Shown: one piece after another, positions 13,937 through 21,846 of the stretch
Numbering within the stretch: the stretch's first letter is position 1
Layout: every line of letters starts with the position of its first letter
From: Gemmatimonadota bacterium
GTDB taxonomy: Bacteria; Gemmatimonadota; Gemmatimonadetes; Longimicrobiales; Gaopeijiaceae
Direction of reading: 5' to 3'
DNA: 47,908 bases
Assembly: GCA_028874985.1 (NCBI GenBank)
Contig: JAPPGI010000135.1
Coordinates: 1 to 47,908 of the forward strand
The notes under the pieces: model-generated
Database searches by the model: none
What the model was told of the DNA's origin: nothing
The model's input: only the letters and a program-made list of their open reading frames with translations
Position numbers and translations under genes: made by a program

Positions 13937-16383
13937 TGGAGCGCAACGGAAGCGGTGCCGCCGCAGCGGACGGATCGGCCCGGGCGGCGGCAGGGCGGGC
14001 GGAGCAAGGCGGCGAGGGGTCTTCCCTGAACACCATCGGCCGGCCCATGCGCAAGGTCGACGGTCTGGCGAAGGCGACCGGTCGCGCCCGCTACACCGAC
14101 GACATCCGGCTCCCGGGCATGCTGCACGGCAAGATCCTGCGCAGCCCGTACCCCCACGCCCGCATCGTGTCGATCGATACGTCGCGCGCCGAGGCGCTGG
14201 AGGGCGTCCACGCCGTCGTCACCGGCCGCGACATGCCCACCTCCTACGGCATCATCCCGTGGACTCCCGACGAGTATCCGCTCTGCCTGGACAGGGTGCG
14301 CTACATCGGCGACGGGGTGGCGGCGGTGGCGGCGATCGACGAGGACACGGCCATCTCCGCGCTGGACCTGATCGACGTCGCCTACGAGGAGCTCCCCGCG
14401 TACCTGGACCCCCACGAGGCCATCGCCGCCGAGGGCGGCCCGTACATCCACGAGCCGCGCAAGCCGGGATGGAACGGGAATGTGACCAAAGTGGTCAAAC
14501 TCGAGTTCGGCGATGTGGACGAGGGCCTGGACGACGCGGACATCGTGGTCGAGAGCGACTACTTCTTCGAGGGCACGACCCACACGCCCATCGAGCCCCA
14601 CTGCGCGATCGGGCTGGCCGAGGGCGACGGCAGGCTCACCGTGTGGTCGGCGACGCAGGTCCCCCACTACCTCCACCGCGAACTCGCGCGCGTCCTGGAG
14701 GTGGACCCGGCCAAGGTGCGGGTCATCCAGCCCCCCGTCGGCGGCGCCTTCGGCGGCAAGTCGGAGCCCTTCGACCTCGAGTTCTGCGTGGCGAAGCTGT
14801 CCATGATGACCGGCCGCCCGGTCAAGATCCTCTATACGCGCGAGGAAGTCTTCTACGCCCACCGCGGCCGCCATCCCTTCCACATGAAGTACCGCACCGG
14901 CGCCACCCGCGAGGGCATGCTCACCTCGGTCGACGCCGAGATCGTCCTGGATGGCGGCGCCTATGCGTCCTTCGGGCTGGTGACGACCTACTACTCGGGA
15001 CAGCTTCTCACCGCGCCCTACCGGATGCCGGCCTACCGTTTCCACTCGACGCGCGCCTACACCAACAAGCCCGCCTGCGGGCCCAAGCGCGGCCACGGCT
15101 CGGTGCAGCCGCGCTTCGCCATCGAGGTGCAGCTGGACCGGATCGCCGAGCGGCTGGAGATCGACCCGATCGAGCTCAGGCGGCGAAACTTCATCGGAGC
15201 CAACACGCGCACGGTGAACGACCTGCGGGTGACGTCGAACGGTTTCCTGGAGTGCCTGGAAGAGGTCGAGCGGGCGAGCGACTGGAAGCGGAAGCACCGG
15301 CGGCTCCCGTATGGGCGCGGAGTCGGGGTGGCCGGTTCGACGTACATAACCGGGACCAACTACCCGATCTACCCGAACGAGATGCCGCAGTCGGGGGTGC
15401 AGCTGCAGGTGGACCGGTCGGGGCGGGTGGCGGTCTTCTCGGGTGCGTCCGAGATCGGGCAGGGGGTGGACTCGATGGTGGCGTACGTGGTGGCCGAGGA
15501 GCTGGGGGTGCCGCTGGAGCACATCCGTGTGCTGGCGGGGGACACGGACTTCACGCCGGTCGACCTGGGCGCGTACTCGTCCCGGGTGACGTTCATGCTG
15601 GGCAACGCGTGCATCGAGGCGTCCCGCAAGCTGAAGGCGAAGGTGCAGGGTGCGGTTGCAGAGGCGTGGGAGGCGAAGCCGCGCGACGTGCTGCTGGCGG
15701 GGGGGTGGGCGGTGCGGGCGGGAGACACGGGGACGAGCATGCCGCTGCGCGAGGCCTTCAACCTGGCCGAGGCGAAGTTCGGAACGCTGGGCGCGACGGG
15801 ATCGTACAACACGCCCAAGGACGTGCACGGCAGCTACCGGGGCGCGACGATCGGCGCGTCGCCGGCTTACTCCTTCACCGCGCATGTGGCGGAGGTCGAG
15901 GTGGACCCCGAGACGGGATTCGTGACGGTCGAGAAGATCTGGATCGCGCACGACTGTGGGCGGGCGCTCAACCCGGTGCTGGTGGCGGGTCAGATGGAGG
16001 GTTCCGCGTACATGGGCTTCGCCGAGGCGCTCATGGAGGAGCAGATCTTCAAGTCGGCGGACCAGGGACGTGAGGGGCTGCACAATGCGCCGTCGCTGCT
16101 CGACTACCGGATCCCGACCAGCCTGGACACCCCCGCGCTCGAGTCGCTGATCGTGGAGTCGATCGATCCGGAGGGGCCGTACGGGGCGAAGGAGGCGGGG
16201 GAAGGGCCCTTGCACCCGTCGATTCCGGCGATCGCGAATGCCATCCATGACGCGGTGGGGGTGCGCATGGACTCGCTGCCGTTCTCGCCGCCGCGCGTGT
16301 GGCGGGCGCTGCGGGCGGTGGAGGGGAAGGCACCGGCGGGTGCTCGCGCGGGGCGGGTGGCCGCGGTCGGGGTGGCGCAGTGA
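13936..16383 (+). CDS. hcrA: Molybdopterin-binding subunit, 4-hydroxybenzoyl-CoA reductase type
   Basis: Catalytic subunit of 815 residues. The start ATG 13936 follows the HcrC stop directly; the same frame is open further upstream but that stretch is HcrC in the wrong frame. The hammerhead domain begins at about residue 35 (GRPMRKVDGLAKATGRARYT). Molybdopterin contacts are PPVGGAFGGKSEPF (about 265-278) and SGASEIGQGVDSM. The catalytic Glu is in GAKEAGEGPLHP, about residue 756. ACGPKRGHGSVQPRFAIE, VNDLRVTSNGFLECLEEVE and DLGAYSSRVTFMLGNA resemble HcrA. HcrA reduces 4-hydroxybenzoyl-CoA to benzoyl-CoA in anaerobes, but related hydroxylases act on other N-heterocycles or aldehydes, so the substrate is inferred. 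Confidence 0.88.
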   Translation: MERNGSGAAAADGSARAAAGRAEQGGEGSSLNTIGRPMRKVDGLAKATGRARYTDDIRLPGMLHGKILRSPYPHARIVSIDTSRAEALEGVHAVVTGRDMPTSYGIIPWTPDEYPLCLDRVRYIGDGVAAVAAIDEDTAISALDLIDVAYEELPAYLDPHEAIAAEGGPYIHEPRKPGWNGNVTKVVKLEFGDVDEGLDDADIVVESDYFFEGTTHTPIEPHCAIGLAEGDGRLTVWSATQVPHYLHRELARVLEVDPAKVRVIQPPVGGAFGGKSEPFDLEFCVAKLSMMTGRPVKILYTREEVFYAHRGRHPFHMKYRTGATREGMLTSVDAEIVLDGGAYASFGLVTTYYSGQLLTAPYRMPAYRFHSTRAYTNKPACGPKRGHGSVQPRFAIEVQLDRIAERLEIDPIELRRRNFIGANTRTVNDLRVTSNGFLECLEEVERASDWKRKHRRLPYGRGVGVAGSTYITGTNYPIYPNEMPQSGVQLQVDRSGRVAVFSGASEIGQGVDSMVAYVVAEELGVPLEHIRVLAGDTDFTPVDLGAYSSRVTFMLGNACIEASRKLKAKVQGAVAEAWEAKPRDVLLAGGWAVRAGDTGTSMPLREAFNLAEAKFGTLGATGSYNTPKDVHGSYRGATIGASPAYSFTAHVAEVEVDPETGFVTVEKIWIAHDCGRALNPVLVAGQMEGSAYMGFAEALMEEQIFKSADQGREGLHNAPSLLDYRIPTSLDTPALESLIVESIDPEGPYGAKEAGEGPLHPSIPAIANAIHDAVGVRMDSLPFSPPRVWRALRAVEGKAPAGARAGRVAAVGVAQ

Positions 16384-17426
16384 GCCGGCTGCGAAGATTC
16401 GGGGGGTTGCGGCTCGCGGCGTGCGTTTGCGCCGCGCTGCTGATTCTGCTTGTTGTCGTCGAGTGGTGGTTCGCGTCGGTCTCGGAGGGTGCTCCGGGGG
16501 GCGGCGGGCCGGAGTCCCCGGCAGATGCGCCCGCGGGCGACACCGTTGCACGGCCGGCCTCCGGCACCGCCCGCGACTGGGAGATCGCCCAGGAACACTT
16601 CACCTGGGCCGCCGCCCAACCCCCCGGCACCTTCCCCCGTTTCGGCGACCTCGTGGCGCGCATCGGCGAGCGCTTCGTCGGCACGCCGTACGAGCCCCAC
16701 ACGCTGGAGCTCCCCGGCCCCGAGCGTCTGGTCATCAACCTGGAAGCCCTCGACTGCGTGACCCTCGTGGAAAACGTGCTGGTTCTTGCGCTTTTGGCCT
16801 GGTCCCCGTCCCCCGGGGCGACCGACCCTCCCGGCGCCGGCAACGCCGCCTCCCGCCGCACCGCCCTCCTGGACGACCCGGACCGCTTCCGGGCCGCCTA
16901 CCGGGACGGACTCACGCGCCTCCGCTACCGGGACGGGTTGCTGGACGGCTATGCGAGTCGTCTCCACTACTTCTCGGAGTGGATTGCGGACAACGAGGCC
17001 TCGGGTCTGGTGGACGCGATTTCGCGAGACCTGGGCGGTGTCGCCGACCCATCGCCCATCGACTTCATGTCCACCCACCCCGATGCGTACCGCCAACTTG
17101 CGGACTCCGGCGTCCTGGCCGAGATCGCCCGAACGGAGGCGCGCCTCGGGCAGGTGGAACGCTATCACATTCCCGCGGAGGCGATCGACGCGGCGTCCGA
17201 CGGGATACGGGACGGCGACATTATCGCTGCGACCAGCACGGTGGAGGGGTTGGACATCGCGCACACCGGGATCGCCCTGTGGAAGGACGGCACCCTGAGG
17301 CTGCTGCACGCTCCCCTCGTGGGTTCGCACGTCGAGATCAGCGAGGAGTCGCTCGCCGAGCGGATCGCGCGGCTCGGGGGGCAGGACGGTGTCATGGTGG
17401 CGCGGCCGCTTCCCCCCGGTGCCTGA
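16380..17426 (+). CDS. DUF1460 (N-acetylmuramoyl-L-alanine amidase-like) protein
   Basis: The start is GTG 16380, overlapping the HcrA stop as GTGA. The 348-residue protein has a signal or anchor helix (LAACVCAALLILLVVVE) and a disordered Pro/Gly/Ala linker, then DUF1460: RFVGTPYEPHTLELPGPERL, INLEALDCVTLVENVLVLAL, RLHYFSEWIADNEASGLVDA, IDFMSTHPDAYRQLADSGVL and STVEGLDIAHTGIAL. DCVT and the later His match the NlpC/P60-like Cys/His catalytic pair of the family. It is placed between two molybdenum hydroxylase subunits with overlapping or one-base junctions. That operon position is odd for an envelope protein, since no envelope role for Hcr is known. Confidence 0.9.
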   Translation: MSRLRRFGGLRLAACVCAALLILLVVVEWWFASVSEGAPGGGGPESPADAPAGDTVARPASGTARDWEIAQEHFTWAAAQPPGTFPRFGDLVARIGERFVGTPYEPHTLELPGPERLVINLEALDCVTLVENVLVLALLAWSPSPGATDPPGAGNAASRRTALLDDPDRFRAAYRDGLTRLRYRDGLLDGYASRLHYFSEWIADNEASGLVDAISRDLGGVADPSPIDFMSTHPDAYRQLADSGVLAEIARTEARLGQVERYHIPAEAIDAASDGIRDGDIIAATSTVEGLDIAHTGIALWKDGTLRLLHAPLVGSHVEISEESLAERIARLGGQDGVMVARPLPPGA

Positions 17427-17427
17427 C

Positions 17428-18561
17428 ATGCTGCGGCTTCCTCCTTTCCGCTACCACCGCCCGGACACCGTTGACGAGGCGGTGTTGCTGCTTGCCCGGT
17501 TCGGCGAGGATGCCCTGCCCATCGCCGGCGGCACCGACCTCATGCCCAACATGAAGCACCGGCTCTTCACCCCGGCGCACGTGGTCTCGCTCAACGGGAT
17601 CGCGGCCATGCGCGGGATCGGCACGGTGGCCGGGACGGCCACGGGCTCCGCCTCGGACAACGGCAGTGCCCCACGCGGGAACGGCTTCCTTCTCCGGATC
17701 GGAGCCCTGGAGACCCTCGCCGATGTCTCCGGGGACCCGCTCGTTCGCCGCCACTGCGCCGGGCTCGCCGAGGCCGCCGGGCTGGTTGCGGGACCGCAAC
17801 TGCGCAACATGGGCACGATCGGGGGTAACGTCTGCCTCGACACGCGCTGCACGTACTACAACCAGACCGAGTTCTGGCGGGAAGCGCTCGGCTACTGTCT
17901 CAAGAAGGACGGCACGGTCTGTCACGTGACGAAGGTCGGCAGGAAATGCGTAGCGGCGCACTCCGCCGACACCCCCCCGAATCTCATCGCTCTCGACGCG
18001 TCGCTGACGCTTGCCGGCCCCGACGGAACCCGCGAGATATCCGCTGCCGAATTCTTCGTGACCGATGGCATCCGGAACACGCGCCGGAAGCGGGACGAGA
18101 TCCTCACCGAGATCCGGATCCCCATCGTGGAAGGCCGCCGGAGCGCGTATCGCAAACTGCGCCAGCGTCACTCGATCGACTTTCCGCTGCTGTCGGTGGC
18201 CGTGGTTGCGGACTTCGCGGAGGACGAAACGTTGACCGGATTGACCGGGGCGGTGTCGGCGCTGGGCGCGAGGCCCCGGGTGCTGGCGGGGTGGAGGGAT
18301 ATGGCGACGGGTGAACGGATGTCGCGCGAGTTGATCGAGGCGCTGGCCGGGCGCGCGTGGTCGCAGTGCCGGCCGCTCGACAACATCATAGTGGACCCGG
18401 AATGGCGCCGGGCGATGGTGCCGGTCTATGTGCGGCGGGCGCTGGAGGAGGTCGCGGGGGGAGGGGGGCCCGGCAGCCCGTGGACGGAATCCCCCCGGCA
18501 TTCAAGCGGCGATGCCTCCGGTCCGGACGCCGGCCCGAGCCATGGGAAACCGAGCCGATGA
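17428..18561 (+). CDS. hcrB: FAD subunit of 4-hydroxybenzoyl-CoA reductase type, extra [4Fe-4S]
   Basis: Binds FAD (PIAGGTDLMPNMK and MGTIGGNVCLDTRCTY) and passes electrons. The start is ATG 17428, one base after the DUF1460 stop. A special insertion, RCTYYNQTEFWREALGYCLK then CHVTKVGRKCVAAHSADT, has Cys141, 157, 165 and 174 spaced 16-8-9. That is the spacing I recall for the four [4Fe-4S] ligands of Thauera HcrB (122, 138, 146, 155). Generic xanthine dehydrogenase FAD subunits lack it, so this subunit identifies the operon. The last about 30 residues (GSPWTESPRHSSGDASGPDA) are encoded by a dispersed repeat and are not family sequence. The stop overlaps the next ATG by 3 bases. Confidence 0.9.
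   Translation: MLRLPPFRYHRPDTVDEAVLLLARFGEDALPIAGGTDLMPNMKHRLFTPAHVVSLNGIAAMRGIGTVAGTATGSASDNGSAPRGNGFLLRIGALETLADVSGDPLVRRHCAGLAEAAGLVAGPQLRNMGTIGGNVCLDTRCTYYNQTEFWREALGYCLKKDGTVCHVTKVGRKCVAAHSADTPPNLIALDASLTLAGPDGTREISAAEFFVTDGIRNTRRKRDEILTEIRIPIVEGRRSAYRKLRQRHSIDFPLLSVAVVADFAEDETLTGLTGAVSALGARPRVLAGWRDMATGERMSRELIEALAGRAWSQCRPLDNIIVDPEWRRAMVPVYVRRALEEVAGGGGPGSPWTESPRHSSGDASGPDAGPSHGKPSR
18473..18530 (+). repeat. Dispersed palindromic element, copy inside the hcrB 3' end
   Basis: GCAGCCCGTGGACGGAATCC followed by CCCCGGCATTCAAGCGGCGATG has the same order and core as the copy at 10587. No clear second arm follows. The element lies in the hcrB frame and supplies its C-terminal residues. Confidence 0.75.
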
Positions 18562-19073
18562 GCACCGGCCACGCGGTGTACCGGGAACGCACCTGGGCCC
18601 CCGCATGGGTTCTGGTCCTGCTGGGTCTCGCCTGTCTGGCGAGCCTCGGACCGTCTCTGTATTTCGCATACGGTCAGGCGGTGCCGGGACAACCGGCGGA
18701 TGACATGTCGACTCGCGGTTTCGGGATGCTTGCGGGCGGTTTGGCGATCGTCTACGGCTTGGCGTTTTCCACCTTCAGCTGCCTGAACGTGGAGGTGCGC
18801 TCCGACCACCTCTTCATCTGGTTCGGACCTCTGCGCCTGATTCGAAAGCGCATCCGGTACGGTGACGTTCGCGGGGTCAGCGCGGTGACCTACCGCCCGT
18901 TTCGGGAATTCGGAGGGTGGGGGATCCGCTGGAGGCCCGGGAAGTCGGCCTGGTCGATACGCGGCAATCAGGCGGTTAGCGTCGACCTGCGAAACGGGAA
19001 GGTCGTGTACGTGGGGTCTCGTTTTCCGCAGAGGTTGGCGGGACGGATCGAGGTGGCGATGCGGGTGAGGTAG
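18558..19073 (+). CDS. Membrane protein with PH-like domain
   Basis: The 171-residue product has two membrane helices (APAWVLVLLGLACLASLG and MLAGGLAIVYGLAFSTFS), followed by a bacterial PH-type domain: NVEVRSDHLFIWFGPLRLIR, YGDVRGVSAVTYRPFREFGG, WGIRWRPGKSAWSIRGN and SVDLRNGKVVYVGSRFPQRL. Such proteins are common beside transporters and housekeeping genes but have no assigned role. ATG 18558 overlaps the hcrB stop, so it is coupled to that operon. It is otherwise unlinked in function to molybdenum hydroxylases and may simply be last in the transcript. Confidence 0.75.
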   Translation: MSTGHAVYRERTWAPAWVLVLLGLACLASLGPSLYFAYGQAVPGQPADDMSTRGFGMLAGGLAIVYGLAFSTFSCLNVEVRSDHLFIWFGPLRLIRKRIRYGDVRGVSAVTYRPFREFGGWGIRWRPGKSAWSIRGNQAVSVDLRNGKVVYVGSRFPQRLAGRIEVAMRVR

Positions 19074-19112
19074 AGGCGGTCCTTCCGCGGGTTGCCGGGA
19101 GTCCACGGGCTC

Positions 19113-20387
19113 CTAACGCCGCTCCAGCACCATCGCGAACCCCAACCCGCCCGCCGCGCACGCCGTCACCAGCCCGAACTGGCCGTCACGCCGCCGCAGT
19201 TCGTTGAGAAGGGTGACCGTAAGCCGTCCCCCGGTCGCTCCGAAGGGGTGGCCGATGGCGATCGAGCCCCCCATCACGTTGATCGCCGCGGGGTCGGGAT
19301 GCCCGACCTTCCCCGCCCGGCCCAGTTCCTCGCGACCGAACTTCTCCGAGTCCCACGCCTGCAGATTCGACAGCACCTGCGCGGCGAAGGCCTCGTGCAT
19401 TTCGAGGAGGTCGACGTCGGCCATGGTGATGCCCGCCCGGTCCAGCGCGATTGGCGCGGCGTAGGCAGGTCCCTGCAGCAACTGGCCGGCTGGATCCAGC
19501 GCGGTGAAGGCGTAGCTGCGAACGTAGCCGAGTGGTTCCAGGCCGAGACCGCGCACGCGTTCGGGGGACATGAGCATCAGCGCCGATGCGCCGTCGGTGA
19601 GGGGCGAGGCGTTGCCGGCCGTGACGGAGCCGAACCGCCGGTCGAATACGGGGCGAAGGCCGGAAAGGGCCTCCTGGGAGGTGTCGGGCCGGATTCCGTT
19701 GTCGCGCTCCACGGTGGTGCGGTAGCGCGGCGGAAGATGGAACGGAGCGATTTCGGCCGTGAGCCGCCCGTCCTCCGTCCCCGCGTGCGCCTTCATGTGC
19801 GAACCCAGGGCCCACCGGTCCTGGTCCCCCCGCCCGATGCCGTTCTCCTTGGCCATGCGCTCGGCCGCCTGCCCCATTGTCTCGCCCGTCGAATACTCGG
19901 CGATGGCCGGGGCCACCGGGATCAGATCGCGGGGGCGAATGCGGGTGAAGGTGCGCAAACGGGCGCCGAGCGTCCTGGCCCGGGACGCGGCCACGAGAGT
20001 GCGCGAGAGCCGGTCGGAGGCAAGGATCGGGATCCGCGACAGGCACTCGGCTCCCCCGGCGACCACCGTGTGGGCGTACCCGCCCTCGATGAGGTTCACG
20101 CCGTCCGCGATGGCCTGGTTGGCCGAGGCACAGGCCCGCGACACGGTCACGGCGGGTACGTTCCCGGGCAGGGTTGCCAGCCCGACCTCCCGGGCCATGT
20201 TGGGGGCCTGGGGGTCGTGGACGACGGTGCCGTAGACCAGGTGGTCGACGATGTCCGGAGGCAGTTGGGTACGGGCGAGCAACTCGGTTACCGCGTGGCG
20301 GCCGAGTTCAATGGCGGTGAGACGGGCGAACTGCGTACCCGCCTTGACGAAGGGGGTACGGCAACCGGCGATGACAGCGGTCTTCAT
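19113..20387 (-). CDS. fadI: Acetyl-CoA C-acyltransferase, FadI-type thiolase
   Basis: Catalyses thiolytic cleavage of 3-ketoacyl-CoA in beta-oxidation. The 424-residue product from ATG 20387 (MKTAVIAGCRTPF) has the acyl-enzyme Cys86 in VSRACASANQAI, then HEAFAAQVLSNLQAW, NVMGGSIAIGHPFGATGGRL and the proton-shuttling Cys in CAAGGLGFAMVLE. The C-terminal FGLVTACAAGGLG and NVMGGSIA resemble FadI more than PhaA. The partner FadJ is not in the window. The frame is open upstream to 20474, but homologues begin at MKTAV. It diverges from the zinc dehydrogenase gene and converges on the Hcr operon end, 39 bases away. Confidence 0.92.
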   Translation of the reverse strand: MKTAVIAGCRTPFVKAGTQFARLTAIELGRHAVTELLARTQLPPDIVDHLVYGTVVHDPQAPNMAREVGLATLPGNVPAVTVSRACASANQAIADGVNLIEGGYAHTVVAGGAECLSRIPILASDRLSRTLVAASRARTLGARLRTFTRIRPRDLIPVAPAIAEYSTGETMGQAAERMAKENGIGRGDQDRWALGSHMKAHAGTEDGRLTAEIAPFHLPPRYRTTVERDNGIRPDTSQEALSGLRPVFDRRFGSVTAGNASPLTDGASALMLMSPERVRGLGLEPLGYVRSYAFTALDPAGQLLQGPAYAAPIALDRAGITMADVDLLEMHEAFAAQVLSNLQAWDSEKFGREELGRAGKVGHPDPAAINVMGGSIAIGHPFGATGGRLTVTLLNELRRRDGQFGLVTACAAGGLGFAMVLERR

Positions 20388-20550
20388 GTGGTGATCCCGG
20401 CCATGGGGCGAATCATGAATGGGAAGCAGGGCGGGAGTTCGAGCGTGCTTGCCTTCCCCGGCTGCCTGGTCCACGCCACTTTACCACGTTCCCGCGGCTG
20501 ACGCATCCGCACCCGGGCGAACGCCGCCATCACCTCTACGGGGACGCACC

Positions 20551-21846
20551 GTGAAAGCCGTCGAATTCAACGTGACCATACCGGGATTCATACTCGCCCG
20601 TGGCCCGGGCCGTTTCAGCAGTGCCTTCGTCTACGGTCGTCCGTCCGGTGTCTCGCTGGTGGACAGGCCGCCGCCAGCGATTCCCGGCGACGACTGGGTG
20701 CGCATCGAGGTCCTGCTATGCGGGATCTGCGGCAGCGATCTGGGGAACATCTCCTACCGCTCCAGCCCCGCGATGGAGCCCTTCGGTTCGTTTCCCGCCG
20801 TACCGGGACACGAGATCCTCGGCCGCGTGGTGGAGGTGGGTGCCGGCGTATCGCATGTGGAACCGGGCCAGCGGGTAGTGGTCGACCCGATGCTCCATTG
20901 CGAAGCCCGGGGGTGGGGTGCGGGATCGTGGTGCACATCGTGCGTCACCGGCAATCATGCCACCTGCGAGCTGTCCGGAGAGGAAGGACCGTTGGAGATG
21001 GGCGGAGGAGCCTTGGCCAGAGGGCTGACCATCGGGTACCACCGTGATCTTCCGGGAGGATGGGGCGAACAGATGATCGCTCACCGGCGCCAGGTCTTCC
21101 CGGTTCCGGCCTCGATCCCCGACCGGGTCGCCGTGCTGGCGGAACCGCTGGCGATCGGAATGCACGGGGTGCTTCGCAGCGGGGCGTTACGGTCGCGCGG
21201 CCCCGTTCTCGTCATCGGCAGCGGCGCGATCGCCTTCGCCACGATCTGGGCGCTGCGCGCATTGGGGTATGGCGGCCGGCTGGTCGCGCAGGCGAAACGC
21301 GCCCACGAGGTGTCGCTCGCCGTGGCGCTGGGCGCCGACGAGACGATGACACCGGGAGAGGAGGCTCGCGAAGCGCTGGTCCGAACCGGAGCCCGCGCGT
21401 ACATGCCGGTCGTCGGCGACGAAGTGTACGCCGGGGGAGGTTTCGACACGATCTTCGACTGCGTGGGCACGCGGGGAAGCGTGGATCAGGCTCTCCGGCA
21501 CGCCGCCGCCCGGGGCCGGGTCGTAATGCTCGGCTGCGCGGGCGAGATTCGGAAGCTCGACCTGACCTTTCTCTGGGCCAGGGAACTCCGGGTTCAAGGC
21601 TATGTGGGGTACGGTACGGAAACCTGGGAGAACCGTTCGCTCCACACCTTCGGTCTCACGCTGGAGAAGATGGCCGCCGACCCCCGCGCCCTGGGCGAAC
21701 TGGTCACCCATGTGTTTCCCCTGGCGCAGTACCGTGACGCGCTCCGTGCCGCGTTCGACCACCGCCGCAGCGGAGCCGTCAAGGTCGCGTTACAGCCGCG
21801 CCGCGCCCCTCCCGGTGCTCGGGCGGCCTTGTCCGCGGGCGGCTAA
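20551..21846 (+). CDS. Zinc-dependent medium-chain dehydrogenase
   Basis: MDR-family oxidoreductase of 431 residues, GTG start at 20551 (VKAVEFNVTIPGF). Catalytic zinc ligands are in LLCGICGSD (Cys60 region) and VPGHEIL (His87, Glu88). A structural zinc site is suggested by HCEARG, WCTSC and HATC (Cys117, 128, 131, 139), spaced more widely than the usual CxxCxxC. Cofactor binding is at VLVIGSGAIAFATIWALRAL and the fold continues through GFDTIFDCVGTRGSVDQALR. The substrate is unknown. The loop between Cys117 and Cys128 and the long N-terminal part are larger than in typical alcohol dehydrogenases. The stop overlaps the convergent lipoprotein stop by two bases. Confidence 0.9.
   Translation: MKAVEFNVTIPGFILARGPGRFSSAFVYGRPSGVSLVDRPPPAIPGDDWVRIEVLLCGICGSDLGNISYRSSPAMEPFGSFPAVPGHEILGRVVEVGAGVSHVEPGQRVVVDPMLHCEARGWGAGSWCTSCVTGNHATCELSGEEGPLEMGGGALARGLTIGYHRDLPGGWGEQMIAHRRQVFPVPASIPDRVAVLAEPLAIGMHGVLRSGALRSRGPVLVIGSGAIAFATIWALRALGYGGRLVAQAKRAHEVSLAVALGADETMTPGEEAREALVRTGARAYMPVVGDEVYAGGGFDTIFDCVGTRGSVDQALRHAAARGRVVMLGCAGEIRKLDLTFLWARELRVQGYVGYGTETWENRSLHTFGLTLEKMAADPRALGELVTHVFPLAQYRDALRAAFDHRRSGAVKVALQPRRAPPGARAALSAGG

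Noticed and set aside
13447-16383. 978-residue start for HcrA
   Set aside because: The first about 160 residues are hcrC read in the wrong frame; the true start is ATG 13936 after the hcrC stop.
13894-16551. Minus-strand 885-residue open frame opposite hcrA
   Set aside because: Composition artefact of high-GC DNA; Arg/Pro/His-rich with no family motif, while the plus strand has a clear molybdenum subunit.
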